Shown one piece after another: positions 7,286-16,186 of a stretch of DNA of 64,000 nucleotides (positions are counted from its first letter, which is position 1; every line of letters begins with the position of its first letter). The notes under the pieces were generated by a model. The model saw only the letters and a list, made by a program, of their open reading frames with translations. It made no database searches and was not told the origin of the DNA. The stretch is from Williamsia sp. DF01-3 (GTDB lineage: Bacteria > Actinomycetota > Actinomycetes > Mycobacteriales > Mycobacteriaceae), in NCBI RefSeq assembly GCF_023051145.1, contig NZ_JALKFS010000005.1:2063733-2127732 (forward strand), read 5' to 3'. A program made the position numbers and the translations under genes.

Positions 7286-7948
7286 ATGTCATCCGAACTC
7301 GATCGCCTTCGCTTTGCAGTCGGAGATCCAGACGGTGCTCGGTCGAGCACCTGGAGGGTATGGACCGTCAAGAAATCTGCAGACGTCTACGTTGCTGTGC
7401 GCACGATTGCGGGGATCGAGAAGGTGAGCCTCCACGAATCGGGCAACTACGCTTACGGCGTCACAGAGCAGGTCCGCGCCCATTTTGTCGAAGATGGAGA
7501 GAGTCGTCTCCACGACACATGGACGCGGCCTGACTCGGACCACGGCTGGCACCGCGGCTTTGCGATCAGGTTCCCGATCGAAGACTTGCGGCCCTTGCCG
7601 GACGAAGAACGAAACGGCGTTGCATTTGTCGCACCGGGTGAAGTCGGCGCCGTCCAGATCAGTATTTTTATAGGCACGTCTGCCGCGAGCAAGTTCGAGG
7701 TCACACCGGTTGAAAACGAGCTCGGGCGACTGCGAATCGGCGGAGCGGGTGGCCAAGTGGTGGCTGCCGTCCAGCGCAATCCGGATTTCACGAGTGATGT
7801 ACTTACCGGCAAGCGCGATTGGGCCATTGGCAAAATTCGAGCCGAGAGGCCGGACATCAAACTGTCGCCGACCATGCGCATGGGAATGCTCGGATCCGAC
7901 CAGGCGACCGGCGAGCGTTTTCTGTACGATTTAAGTTGCGATATATAG
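7286..7948 (+). CDS. Uncharacterised actinobacterial protein, prophage cargo
   Basis: 220 residues from ATG 7286. The N-terminal segment SSTWRVWTVKKSADVYVAVRT then KVSLHESG is a pattern I have seen in uncharacterised actinobacterial proteins. No catalytic motif, signal peptide or membrane segment is visible. It is one of few plus-strand genes in the left half of the prophage and has its own terminator, so it is likely expressed in the lysogen independently of the lytic genes. Function unknown. Confidence 0.65.
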   Translation: MSSELDRLRFAVGDPDGARSSTWRVWTVKKSADVYVAVRTIAGIEKVSLHESGNYAYGVTEQVRAHFVEDGESRLHDTWTRPDSDHGWHRGFAIRFPIEDLRPLPDEERNGVAFVAPGEVGAVQISIFIGTSAASKFEVTPVENELGRLRIGGAGGQVVAAVQRNPDFTSDVLTGKRDWAIGKIRAERPDIKLSPTMRMGMLGSDQATGERFLYDLSCDI

Positions 7949-7961
7949 CTCGTACGAACTG

Positions 7962-7986
7962 ACGCCAATCCGATATGGGTTGGCGT
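7962..7986. terminator. Terminator between convergent cargo genes
   Basis: Stem ACGCCAATCC / GGGTTGGCGT with a 5-nt loop, followed by TATTAG, 13 bp after the stop of the 7286 gene and before the end of the convergent 8148 gene. The modest T tract allows termination mainly in the plus direction. Confidence 0.65.
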
Positions 7987-8147
7987 TATTAGTTGCCTCT
8001 GGGTACTACCGAGTGTTCGTCGAAGTAGTAGGTGCTCCTCAGGGGTGTCCGTCTGATTGCTCATGGTGACCCGATCGCACAACGGTGCCGAACGAACTGA
8101 ACGTCGCCGCCGGGCACGATCGACAACCTCGCTACGAGGTGTAGTGG

Positions 8148-9281
8148 TCAATGCGCAACTGCTTTCGACCCTCTGTTGTCGCTGGGGGTCTCATCTGCAG
8201 TTGGGATTGACTGCCGCCAAGCGTGCAGCGCCTTATGCTCGATCCGGAAGACCTTCATACAGCTAGAATGAATGCCGTAGTCGTGCGGATCCCGACGAAT
8301 TGTGCACCGGACTTCTTCGCTGCATTCCGGACAGGCAACTACCGGCCTTCCGCTTGGCGCATTGGTGGTAAGCGCCGCAATGACGCCATCAACGATGTCG
8401 AACTTCCCGTTTACAGTCGGAGGGCCACCGTCTGCCGCAATCAGCGAGGCCCCGCAGTTGAAGCAGACCGTCTTAGTTTCCTGCCCTCCAGCCTTGGTCA
8501 CAAAGCTGATTTCATTTGAGCAGTCAGGACACGATGTTTCGACGCGAACTGTCGAGGCTTGCCCCACTGGGCGCGCGAACACAGATCCGTCAACGCGGCG
8601 ATGAGCATTTAATGGCTTGCCACAGTGCTCACAGGTGCTCGATGCGGTGCTGCCCGGATACTGGCCGATCATCACCGTTGTTTGCTTCTTACAGTCGGGG
8701 CAGCCAACTACTTCTGAGCTGCGAATCGGCCGCGCATTCTTCTCAAGATTACGTCTCACCTGTTCGAGTCGACTGGCAATCTTGGTGGTCGCTCCAACTC
8801 CTCCATTGCTGCTTAGCTGGGTGGCGAGATCCTGGAGCTCGTTGGCGGTATCAAGTAACTCCTGTGACGGGAATGGACTCTCCAGGATGTTTTGGATCGC
8901 GGTTACCTGGGTGTAGATCGTGTTCACCGCCTGCTGCACCAGCGCGAACGCCGTGTCCGAATGGAGTCCTTCCATTAGGCTTCGTTCGACTGCTTGACTG
9001 ATTTGCGCAGATGCCTGGCCGATGTTCCTACTGACGAGGTCAAGCTGTGATCTGATCTCATTCAGGGCTTGCTGTTTTGTCACTACCTTGCCGACTGTCC
9101 ACGACAGCAGTGCGCCCCCGAGTGCTGTCGCGACACCGCCGCTAATTACGAGCGCGGTCTGTTCTTCCCGCCCGCCGTATGAGCCCATCAGCACACCCAT
9201 CACTGCGAGCGCGATGCCAGCAATCGTTTCCATCGGGTTTGCCGCGACTGCCGCGAATGATGACCTCATGTATGCCCCCAT
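8148..9281 (-). CDS. Two-TM, coiled-coil, triple zinc-ribbon protein of unknown family
   Basis: 377 residues from ATG 9281; ATG 9269 is a near alternative, and a longer reading back to 9446 lacks support. Two membrane segments (about 16-36 and 45-70) are followed by a helical, probably coiled-coil region (about 75-190) rich in Gln/Ala/Ser. Three Cys-x-x-Cys pairs of zinc-ribbon type follow (CPDCKKQ...CEHCGK, CPDCSN...CFNCGA, CPECSE), ending in a hydrophilic tail. No enzyme motif is visible. It is monocistronic, in the cargo island, and may be a membrane-anchored sensor or superinfection-exclusion protein; this is inference only. Confidence 0.65.
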   Translation of the reverse strand: MGAYMRSSFAAVAANPMETIAGIALAVMGVLMGSYGGREEQTALVISGGVATALGGALLSWTVGKVVTKQQALNEIRSQLDLVSRNIGQASAQISQAVERSLMEGLHSDTAFALVQQAVNTIYTQVTAIQNILESPFPSQELLDTANELQDLATQLSSNGGVGATTKIASRLEQVRRNLEKNARPIRSSEVVGCPDCKKQTTVMIGQYPGSTASSTCEHCGKPLNAHRRVDGSVFARPVGQASTVRVETSCPDCSNEISFVTKAGGQETKTVCFNCGASLIAADGGPPTVNGKFDIVDGVIAALTTNAPSGRPVVACPECSEEVRCTIRRDPHDYGIHSSCMKVFRIEHKALHAWRQSIPTADETPSDNRGSKAVAH

Positions 9282-9381
9282 GACCTTCGGATGGCTCACC
9301 GCCACCGAGTTCTGGTATGGTAGCGAAGTCCACCTACTCGTGGGCGCTAGAGCGGCATATTGCGGCCGTGAACCATTACTT

Positions 9382-9415
9382 GCCCCCAGGCCTACTGGCC
9401 GGGGGCTTTGTATTT
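9382..9415 (+). terminator. GC-rich hairpin with T tract
   Basis: Stem GCCCCC-A-GGCC / GGCCGGGGGC with loop TACT and one bulged A, followed by TTTGTATTT. It is oriented rightward in the 222-bp gap between the divergent 9281 and 9504 genes. No protein gene clearly ends here; a short plus-strand transcript or small RNA would be needed to give it a purpose. Confidence 0.6.
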
Positions 9416-9503
9416 GGTCAGTACTGCCAGTGTCAGCGTTGCGCAAGTGACCTGGATGTCGCGAAGCAGGCGAAAAACGGCGTAGGTCTGGGAGTATCGT
9501 GGT

Positions 9504-9728
9504 ATGGGACTTACCTTCGACCCAGGCTCAGAACCCGTTTGGCTTGAGGAAATGACGATCGACGAGGACCGAGAGCCTGATCCGCCGAGGCACTGCGAGA
9601 ATCTGAGTGCGGCACGATCACGGGCAAAGCAACTTATTGAGATTCAGCCAAAGTCCCATTACCGGATCGTGAGACTTGACGACAATCTCGTCATGGACAT
9701 AGACCGCCGAGGCGAACACTGGTACTAA
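9504..9728 (+). CDS. Hypothetical 74-residue protein
   Basis: ATG 9504 (MGLTFDPGSEPVWLEE), acidic N-terminus, ending RRGEHWY. It lies immediately before and convergent with the tail-fibre gene that ends at 9744. The pattern NLSAARSRAKQLIEIQPKSHYRIV looks like a small alpha/beta domain. Function unknown. Confidence 0.5.
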   Translation: MGLTFDPGSEPVWLEEMTIDEDREPDPPRHCENLSAARSRAKQLIEIQPKSHYRIVRLDDNLVMDIDRRGEHWY

Positions 9729-9743
9729 CCACTCCCGAGGCGT

Positions 9744-11240
9744 CTAAGAAGGCGCCAGCCTGAGGGCGTCGAAGTAGTCCGAAACCGCGTCGGTCCACAC
9801 GAACGCGCCGTTGTTCGGATCGGCGGTGTCCGTGGTGTCCGTGGGGTGCACGCCGTCGTTGCGGATGAGCGAGACCCCAAGGTCAGACTTCGCCCGGAAC
9901 GCTTCCATGACGGGGATGTACCCGATGCCACGTTTGGCGGCCCACGACCGGATTGCCAACAGCCGCAGCAGGTGTGTGTTCTGGTTCGCAGCGGGAGGCT
10001 TCTCGGGGTTCTGCGACATGATCACGATGCCCGCGGTGGGCCACGTTGCCCGGACCAGGGTGACGAAGGCGTCGAGCTTGCCGAGGTAGGTCGCGGGACT
10101 GTCGGAGCCGTAGTTGTGGCAGGAGTTGATGATCACAAGCTCGGGGGTGACCGGGCACTGCTGGGTGAGCCAGGTGGTCTGGTAGTCCAGGGTCGAGCCG
10201 GTGAGCGCGCCGTTGTACATGTGTATCTGGCGGGGCACAGCGCCTGCGGTGGTGACCTCGACTTCGAAGTCGCCGATGACCATGCCGCCGACGGTGCCGC
10301 CGGTCCAGCCGTCGGTCGTGCCGGGGGCGAGGGTGGTGACATCGTCGCTGGTGAGGGTGCCGTTGATGGTGGTGCCGTTGAGGGTGAACGACACGGCAGT
10401 CCCGGCGACGGTCAGCGTCATGTTCGCCGCCTGCGGGGTGGCCGAGTTCGCGGTGAGCGGGTTCGCCGCGCCGGTGACGACCGTCGTGGTGGTGCCGCCG
10501 ATGTTCTTGCTGATGCCCCAGGTAGCGATGCCGGTGGTCGAGATGTTGAGGTAGCCGTAGAGCATCGTGGTTGAGCTGACGCGCTTGGTGATTAGCCGGA
10601 ACTGTTGAGTCGCAGCTTGACCCGTGGTCACCACGGTGACGCCCGTGATGCGCACGATGCGGTCGCCGGTGACCCCGGAGTTGCTGATCTGCTCGGAGGT
10701 GGTGGCGTCGGTGGTCCGCACGGCCTGAGTGCCGTTCAGCGTCCAGTCGCCAGCCGAGTTCGCGAAACCGCCCCAGGCGCCGCCGATGTCAGGCGTGGAC
10801 CCATAGAGGTCGCCGTTGCGGGAGAAGGTGTCCTTGGTGACGATGCCGGTGGCCGGGGCCGTCCCGGCCTGGATGACGTCGGGGGCGTTGCGGGTCTTGG
10901 TGGCGTCGTCCCAGGTGATCATGTCGACCAACGCGTCGGTGTTCTTGCTGGCTTCGTGCGCCAACCAGCGGCGGGGCCAGCGGGTCGCGATCGCGCCGGT
11001 GGAGTCCGAGGGCACGTAGATGTTGGAGACGCCGACCTTGGCATCGGACTTGGCGGTGAATGCCTGACCGACGTCGGTGGGTATGTGGCCGTAGTAGCCC
11101 AGCGCCGACCATGCCGCAGTGCCGTTGCCGACTTTGAGTTGCCCGGTGTCGGATTCGAATCCAGCCTCACCGGCGGCGAGGACTGGGTTGGCAGATGCCC
11201 ACTGGCTGGCGTTGCCTCGGCGTAGCTGAATCTTGGTCAT
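9744..11240 (-). CDS. Tail fibre / receptor-binding protein with split SGNH hydrolase domain
   Basis: 498 residues. The N-terminal 50 residues (IQLRRGNASQWASANPVLAAGE, then LKVGNGTAAW) are the attachment domain common in phage fibres. VPSDSTGAI (Ser80) looks like the nucleophile block of an SGNH/GDSL esterase with Ser for the usual Gly. A Thr/Gly-rich beta-sandwich of about 200 residues is then inserted. The hydrolase resumes with IINSCHNYGSD and ends with DGVHPT (Asp462, His465). It probably deacetylates or de-esterifies a surface glycan during adsorption. Last gene of the late operon. Confidence 0.8.
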   Translation of the reverse strand: MTKIQLRRGNASQWASANPVLAAGEAGFESDTGQLKVGNGTAAWSALGYYGHIPTDVGQAFTAKSDAKVGVSNIYVPSDSTGAIATRWPRRWLAHEASKNTDALVDMITWDDATKTRNAPDVIQAGTAPATGIVTKDTFSRNGDLYGSTPDIGGAWGGFANSAGDWTLNGTQAVRTTDATTSEQISNSGVTGDRIVRITGVTVVTTGQAATQQFRLITKRVSSTTMLYGYLNISTTGIATWGISKNIGGTTTTVVTGAANPLTANSATPQAANMTLTVAGTAVSFTLNGTTINGTLTSDDVTTLAPGTTDGWTGGTVGGMVIGDFEVEVTTAGAVPRQIHMYNGALTGSTLDYQTTWLTQQCPVTPELVIINSCHNYGSDSPATYLGKLDAFVTLVRATWPTAGIVIMSQNPEKPPAANQNTHLLRLLAIRSWAAKRGIGYIPVMEAFRAKSDLGVSLIRNDGVHPTDTTDTADPNNGAFVWTDAVSDYFDALRLAPS

Positions 11241-11566
11241 GGTGTGCCTCCGTCGAAGGTGTCGTCAGTTGTCGTGGGGGTTCCGCCGTCGAGCACTCCG
11301 CCGCTACCGCCGCCGGTGGCGGGTGTGGTCCAGCCGGGACCGTCGGGGAGCTTGGTGAGGACCTGACCGGTCGAGCCGCCGGCGGGCAGAGCGCCATCGA
11401 CCTCGACATCACCGGTAACCGGATCAACGGGAGTGCCGTTCACAGACCGCACATAAGTAGCGTCCGCGTCCTCTTGTGACAGTGCGTTGTTGGCGGCCTC
11501 GGCCAGCTCGTTGAGGTCGGCAGCGGTGACCGTCTGGCCCTTGACCCAGTTTGATTTTGCGGGCAC
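11237..11566 (-). CDS. Small tail-fibre-associated protein
   Basis: 109 residues from ATG 11566; its stop overlaps the next start. N-terminus WVKGQTVTAADLNELAEAANNAL, then Gly/Thr/Pro-rich repeats (GGSTGQVLTKL, GGGSGG) typical of fibre linkers and trimerising segments. It probably joins the minor tail protein to the receptor-binding fibre encoded next. Confidence 0.65.
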   Translation of the reverse strand: MPAKSNWVKGQTVTAADLNELAEAANNALSQEDADATYVRSVNGTPVDPVTGDVEVDGALPAGGSTGQVLTKLPDGPGWTTPATGGGSGGVLDGGTPTTTDDTFDGGTP

Positions 11567-11575
11567 GTCAGTCTC

Positions 11576-12838
11576 CTAAGCAGTGAGGGTGAAGGGCAGT
11601 GTGTACGGGAGCGTGCCCGGGGCAGGCTCGTAGCTGTGCTCGCCGCGCGGCACCCGCCAGGTCCGGTCTTCGCGGTCCATGACGGTGACGCGATCGGACG
11701 CTGGGATCTTCCAAGTCCGTTTCGGTACCGGTGAATACCCGGGCAGGATGACGCCGCCAGCATCGATCGCGAGCGCGGTGTCGGAGTCACTGGCCGCTGT
11801 GAGCGAGCCGGCGGCCTCGAGCCACACACTGGTGTCGCTGGACTTGATGAACGCCCGGACTACACCCGCATCCGTCGGGCTGCCCGTGTCGGCAGCCGGG
11901 CTCTTGCTCGACGTCGACCCGGCGTCGACACCGATGGCGGTATCGACCGCGACGGTCTTGGCGGTGATCGCGGCCGTCTCTGTGCTGGCCGCGATGTCCG
12001 TCGACGGGCGCGGCACATTGACCGCGTTGCCCTCCACCGCCACAGCGGCGTCGGCCGAGGGGACTGCGATGCGCTGGGACTCGGCGGTCACACCGGTGTC
12101 AGCCGACGGGGACCGCGCGGCAATGCCTGCTGACTCGACGCTGCTGGTGCTGTCGGACTCGGGCCGGTTCGCGGCTACCGTTCCTGCATCGGCGACGGCA
12201 CCGGTGTCTCCGTTGGGGATCGGAGTGCTCGCGTTGATGAGGCTGACACCCGTGGCGCCCCATGAGTTCGCCGAGATCGTGGCCGCCAACGTCACCGACG
12301 CTGCGCCCGGTGCGTCTTGAATCAGCAGCCGCGGACCGGTGTTGTTCAACGACCGCTGCGTCTGCGTCGGCGCCGACATGTTCGCGGCCGCCTGCATGAA
12401 CGCGGTCACCATGTTCGTCACGGTCGACGGCACCGTCACCGACGGAGTCCCGCTGGTCCCGGAGGCGCCGACGAGCGTCCCAAATCCACTGACGCCGGTG
12501 TAGGACACCGACTGTCCGATAAACACGGCTGATGACGCGCTCTGGTTGCTCGACCACGTCACGGTTTGCGGACCTGCCGGAGCGCCCACGAGGCCGAACA
12601 CTTCCTGCCAGCCGTTGCCGTTCGCGGTGGCCTGCACGCCCAGCGAGGTCATCGCGACGCCGCCGTACGTGCAGGTGCGTGTGCCACCGACGCCGTAGCT
12701 GATCGACTTCGCGGCCGTCACCGCCACCAGCACAACGAGATCCGCGCCAGCTCCGGTGTGCGACCACGACATCGTCTGCCCGCTGGTGCTACCGGAGGTT
12801 CCGCTACCGGCACCTACCGCATCGAATGCAACGGTCAC
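11576..12838 (-). CDS. Minor tail / tail-fibre protein with Ala/Asp/Ser-rich repeats
   Basis: 420 residues from GTG 12838. Residues 1-200 are Gly/Thr/Ser-rich beta structure (jelly-roll-like, many WSSN and TV pairs). About 210-355 holds degenerate repeats of the type SADTGVTAESxxIAV. The C-terminus (GYSPVPKRTWKIPASDRVTV) has Pro and Arg motifs typical of actinophage tail proteins with a C-terminal binding domain. Its position among fibre genes supports a virion-tip role; no enzyme motif. Confidence 0.7.
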   Translation of the reverse strand: MTVAFDAVGAGSGTSGSTSGQTMSWSHTGAGADLVVLVAVTAAKSISYGVGGTRTCTYGGVAMTSLGVQATANGNGWQEVFGLVGAPAGPQTVTWSSNQSASSAVFIGQSVSYTGVSGFGTLVGASGTSGTPSVTVPSTVTNMVTAFMQAAANMSAPTQTQRSLNNTGPRLLIQDAPGAASVTLAATISANSWGATGVSLINASTPIPNGDTGAVADAGTVAANRPESDSTSSVESAGIAARSPSADTGVTAESQRIAVPSADAAVAVEGNAVNVPRPSTDIAASTETAAITAKTVAVDTAIGVDAGSTSSKSPAADTGSPTDAGVVRAFIKSSDTSVWLEAAGSLTAASDSDTALAIDAGGVILPGYSPVPKRTWKIPASDRVTVMDREDRTWRVPRGEHSYEPAPGTLPYTLPFTLTA

Positions 12839-12860
12839 AGTTCACCTCTTCAGTACTGGG

Positions 12861-13832
12861 TCAAACGGACTCTCCATACTCGCGCAGGAACTCTCGCGCC
12901 CACAGGAGCTTGTCTTCCACGCGCTGACCTTGAGGCTGCGACGTCGACCACAGCTCGAGATTCTCCAGACGGTTGTCGTCCCGAATGCCGTTGATGTGGT
13001 GTACGTTTTCGTGTTCGAACAGTGGTCGACCAAGGTGCTGCTCCATGAACCAGCGGTGCTCCAACATTGACACGCCGCCTTTGACGCGGACACGGACGTA
13101 CCCGTCGCCGTTCTTGTGGCGGTGAGTGGCGTGCGTGCCAACATATTTGCAGCGACATTCCCACGTGCAGAACTTGCGCCGGTATTGCACGCCGCGGTTG
13201 ACGTATTCCGGGGCGCCCTGGCACACCTCACCGCACTGGATGCAGGTAAAGGACGGCGTCATTCGGTCCATGCTGGACCGCTTCTGCTTCGCCAGGTACA
13301 TGGGATTGCAGCGCTCATTGCAAAACCGTTGTGCCGGCCCACTTGGCGTGTACTCGGAGCCGCACGTTTCGCACAGTTTGGGGGTCCACTTGCCACTCCA
13401 ACGGCCACGGGCCTTGATCCCGTACTGCCGCATCCGCATCTGCACGCTCGCTGGCGAACATCCGATCTGGCTGGCAATCTCAACACTCGACAACCCCGAT
13501 GCATACAGCTCTCGCAGCGCTTCTGGATCGGCAAGCTTCGGATAGCGAACCTCCCGAGTCGCCCTAGGGGGTTTGGCTCGTACTCGGCATTCGTCACAGC
13601 GGACCTGTCGGGGTCCGCGTGGCTTGAACGCCCTTCCGCAATCGCGGCAGCCCGCTGGTCGCATGGACGTCGTCTTCCGGGGCGGAATCCCGTAGATGCG
13701 CATGTACCGCATCACATTGCCTGCGGTGCAACCGATCTCCTCGGCAACCTCTCGGCTTGACATCCCCGAATCGAACTTGCCACGCAGCCATTTCTCGTCT
13801 GCCAATTGGGGGAACTTGGGTTTCGGGGCCAC
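12861..13832 (-). CDS. HNH homing endonuclease inserted in the tail-fibre cluster
   Basis: 323 residues. Two helix-turn-helix modules ([20 protein letters not shown] at about 25-45, [20 protein letters not shown] at about 113-133) alternate with zinc-ribbon Cys pairs. The C-terminal HNH domain has [30 protein letters not shown]. This is the layout of a free-standing homing nuclease with DNA-reading modules. It separates two tail genes by 28 and 34 bp, and composition is less GC-rich, so insertion is likely. Confidence 0.88.
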   Translation of the reverse strand: MAPKPKFPQLADEKWLRGKFDSGMSSREVAEEIGCTAGNVMRYMRIYGIPPRKTTSMRPAGCRDCGRAFKPRGPRQVRCDECRVRAKPPRATREVRYPKLADPEALRELYASGLSSVEIASQIGCSPASVQMRMRQYGIKARGRWSGKWTPKLCETCGSEYTPSGPAQRFCNERCNPMYLAKQKRSSMDRMTPSFTCIQCGEVCQGAPEYVNRGVQYRRKFCTWECRCKYVGTHATHRHKNGDGYVRVRVKGGVSMLEHRWFMEQHLGRPLFEHENVHHINGIRDDNRLENLELWSTSQPQGQRVEDKLLWAREFLREYGESV

Positions 13833-13866
13833 AACCTCAAGAGTACTGGGTTATTGGCACCAAAAA

Positions 13867-14463
13867 CTAGCTCAAGCTCACAGTGAACTGGGCTTGCCAG
13901 GACGAGCCCGCCGCCTTGGTGCCGAGGGCCGCTGGGGCCTTGTGGTTCAGCATGATCGGCGAGGTACCGACGGCCGCGAGGGTTCCGCCCGGGGTGAGGG
14001 CGCCGGTGGCGATACCGAAGCACCACTCGTTCCATGCGAAGTTCGCGACACCCGAGGCGAACGTGGAGTAGCAGGTGATGACTCCACCCGATTGCGTTGG
14101 GTAGGTGGCGTCGGCGCCTTGGTAGTAGGCGGTCGTGGGGGAGCCGTTGCCGCCCAACGCGGTGTCACCGACAACGGCAGCCGTCGAGACGCTGCCCACG
14201 CCGATGATGGCTTGGGCGTTGGTGAATGCGGCAGCGCCGCCACCGATGATCAGGTTCGTGATGCGGTTGAGCCCGGCCGTGGTCAGCAGGTTCCCGACCT
14301 CTTCAGCGACAGCGTCGGGGACCAGGCCCTCATGCTTCTGCAGATAGGTCAGGTCCTCGCCGGTCGGTTCCCGGCCGAGCAGGTCGGTGAGCTCGGCGAC
14401 GGTGGCCGGCTCGAACTTGTTGACCCGGACGTGGGGTGTCCAGGTGATGGCATCTGCAGACAT
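13867..14463 (-). CDS. Tail-associated structural protein
   Basis: 198 residues from ATG 14463. The N-terminal helical part (VAELTDLLGREPTGEDLTYLQKHEGL) is followed by a Gly/Ala/Thr-rich beta region ending in QAQFTVSLS. It lies within the minor-tail block between a small Ig-like protein and a homing nuclease. No recognised enzyme motif; structural role inferred from position. Confidence 0.6.
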   Translation of the reverse strand: MSADAITWTPHVRVNKFEPATVAELTDLLGREPTGEDLTYLQKHEGLVPDAVAEEVGNLLTTAGLNRITNLIIGGGAAAFTNAQAIIGVGSVSTAAVVGDTALGGNGSPTTAYYQGADATYPTQSGGVITCYSTFASGVANFAWNEWCFGIATGALTPGGTLAAVGTSPIMLNHKAPAALGTKAAGSSWQAQFTVSLS

Positions 14464-14477
14464 GTTGTCTCCCTTGG

Positions 14478-14783
14478 TTATAGGTCTCTGATGACGACGG
14501 TGATGGAGCGTTCGACGGTGCGGCTGTCGGTGGTGGTGATGCGGTTGGTGACGGTGTACGAGCGGTCGACCGTTCCCCCGGACAGCCAGACCACTGAGGT
14601 GGTGTCGTTGTTCACGACCGACGGCAGGGATGTGGTGAGGCCTGGCGGGGACACCGACCATGTCGATGACGCAATCGTCTCGCCCTCGTCGAGCCAACGT
14701 TCATCAGCTGGCACATTCTCGCTACCCCAATCGTTGGCGTAGTCGAGAACGTCGGCGGGGTCTTGGGTGTATCGCTTGGGCAT
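14478..14783 (-). CDS. Small tail-tip protein with Ig-like sequence
   Basis: 101 residues. The segment SYTVTNRITTTDSRTVERSITVVI is a recurrent beta-strand signature of small actinophage and Mu-like structural proteins. The N-terminus is QDPADVLDYANDW. Probably an accessory fibre or tip protein. Confidence 0.6.
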   Translation of the reverse strand: MPKRYTQDPADVLDYANDWGSENVPADERWLDEGETIASSTWSVSPPGLTTSLPSVVNNDTTSVVWLSGGTVDRSYTVTNRITTTDSRTVERSITVVIRDL

Positions 14784-14807
14784 GGCGGGCCTCTTTTCTG
14801 CTGCGGC

Positions 14808-15491
14808 CTAGCTTGTTTCGTCGGAGATCTTCAGCACGTACAGGCCGTTGTGGTCGATGCCCGCGGGCATGTTTCGGATGGTCCCTGCGTGGAGGTAGAC
14901 GCCGACCTTGTAGCCAGCCGAGGGCACGGTGAACATCATCGAGTTTTGGCAGGTGACGCCGTCCGAATCGGTGACGTAGAACCGCTTCATGGTGTGCAGC
15001 GTGGTCTGGTTCGGTTGGTAGACGCGGAGTTCGATGTAGATGTCGGAGGCACCGAACGCGCGGGCCGCGACATCGATCTGATAGTCGACGCGCCACAACC
15101 CTTGAGAGTTGAGAGTGATGCGACCAACCCCATCGTTGGAGCAGCCGACGACCGGTCCGACCTGCTGGTTGAACTCGACCCGCGACGTGCCGGTGAAGTC
15201 CGAGAGCGCTTGGTCGGCGTACCAGGCGCCGTAGCCGATCACTCCGAGCAGCTTCTGCGTCTTCACCTGTAGGTCATCGACCTGGGTCCATCGCATCCCG
15301 ATCAGCGTGGCGCCCTCGGTGATGCGCGCGAGTACCCCGCCGAGGAATCCGTTGCTGCTGAACCAGCCTGAGTCGCCGGTGATCAGGCGGAACAAGAACT
15401 CGATGAAGTTGCCGTCGAGTAGCGACTTCAGTAGTGGGTCGACTGCCGGCTTCTTGTTGCCACCGGAACGCTGGGGTATGCGCGGTGGCAT
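14808..15491 (-). CDS. Minor tail protein, tail-tip jelly-roll
   Basis: 227 residues; start overlaps the lysin B stop. A Pro/Arg N-terminus precedes LLKSLLDGNFIEFLFRLITGDSGWFSSNGFLGG, a common anchor in mycobacteriophage minor tail proteins that follow the lysis cassette. The C-terminal 120 residues are beta-rich, of C1q or TNF-like jelly-roll type (RVDYQIDVAARAFGASDIYIELRV). Likely a host-contact protein. Confidence 0.7.
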   Translation of the reverse strand: MPPRIPQRSGGNKKPAVDPLLKSLLDGNFIEFLFRLITGDSGWFSSNGFLGGVLARITEGATLIGMRWTQVDDLQVKTQKLLGVIGYGAWYADQALSDFTGTSRVEFNQQVGPVVGCSNDGVGRITLNSQGLWRVDYQIDVAARAFGASDIYIELRVYQPNQTTLHTMKRFYVTDSDGVTCQNSMMFTVPSAGYKVGVYLHAGTIRNMPAGIDHNGLYVLKISDETS

Positions 15492-16186
15492 CAGCCAACA
15501 CTCCGGATCCAGGCCGCCAGGTTCTGCAGATAGGTCAGCCCGTTGGCCTGCTTCCGTGCGCCATACCCGCTGTGGTCACCGCGGAATAGGTAGCCCTCGG
15601 CGTCGATGCGTGCGCGCCGGTACTGCAGCTGCACGCCGACCGGGTTCCACCACTCGACCCGGACCTGCTGCCAACGTCGTGAGGCCAGACGGGCCAGGAT
15701 GTCGCCGACCCAATCGCGTGGGTTGCGGAACGACATGCGGGCGGTCTGGTCAGCGAGGGTCCGCAGCGGGGAGTCTTTCGGGCACTGGCAGATCACGTCC
15801 TTCGGATCGAACATCCACCTGGTGCGCACCGACGCGGGCACCGGCCGCGACCCACGGATGCCGGTGAGCCCGTTGCCGAGATCAGGCTGCATCGGATCCG
15901 ACACCGCGGCGGCCGCAATGATGTTGGGGTGCGCGGTGGCTGCAAGGTTCACCGCCGCCTCGGCCCCTTGGGAGTACCCGAGCAGCACAGCCGGGCCCTT
16001 GTCGAGCTCGGCCCGGCCCTGCCGCATCAACCGCAGCACCGACTCCTCATGGCTCGGGCCGAAGGGAAGCGGGACCGGGCCGTAGCTGCCCGGCGGCAGG
16101 GTGACGACCTCGGCGCCAGGGATGAGGTCGGTGACGCCGTTGAGCATCCCCGGGTCGCCGACGCCGGGGAACACGATGATCTTCAC
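15491..16186 (-). CDS. lysB: Lysin B, mycolylarabinogalactan esterase
   Basis: 231 residues from GTG 16186. An alpha/beta-hydrolase cutinase-type enzyme: nucleophile elbow GYSQG near residue 91, acid Asp in the DPKDVICQ region, and catalytic His in RGDHSGYG near the C-terminus. Lysin B cuts the ester link between mycolic acids and arabinogalactan, freeing the outer membrane at lysis. This marks the prophage as adapted to a mycolate-walled host. It lies three small genes after the holin rather than next to lysin A. Confidence 0.92.
   Translation of the reverse strand: MKIIVFPGVGDPGMLNGVTDLIPGAEVVTLPPGSYGPVPLPFGPSHEESVLRLMRQGRAELDKGPAVLLGYSQGAEAAVNLAATAHPNIIAAAAVSDPMQPDLGNGLTGIRGSRPVPASVRTRWMFDPKDVICQCPKDSPLRTLADQTARMSFRNPRDWVGDILARLASRRWQQVRVEWWNPVGVQLQYRRARIDAEGYLFRGDHSGYGARKQANGLTYLQNLAAWIRSVG

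Noticed and set aside
9317-9547. 76-residue plus-strand frame across the GC-rich hairpin
   Set aside because: It reads through a terminator-like hairpin, has no good ribosome site and overlaps the better 9504 gene.
10605-11225. Gly/Val/Arg-rich plus-strand open frame
   Set aside because: Antisense to the tail fibre gene; no start signal or family.
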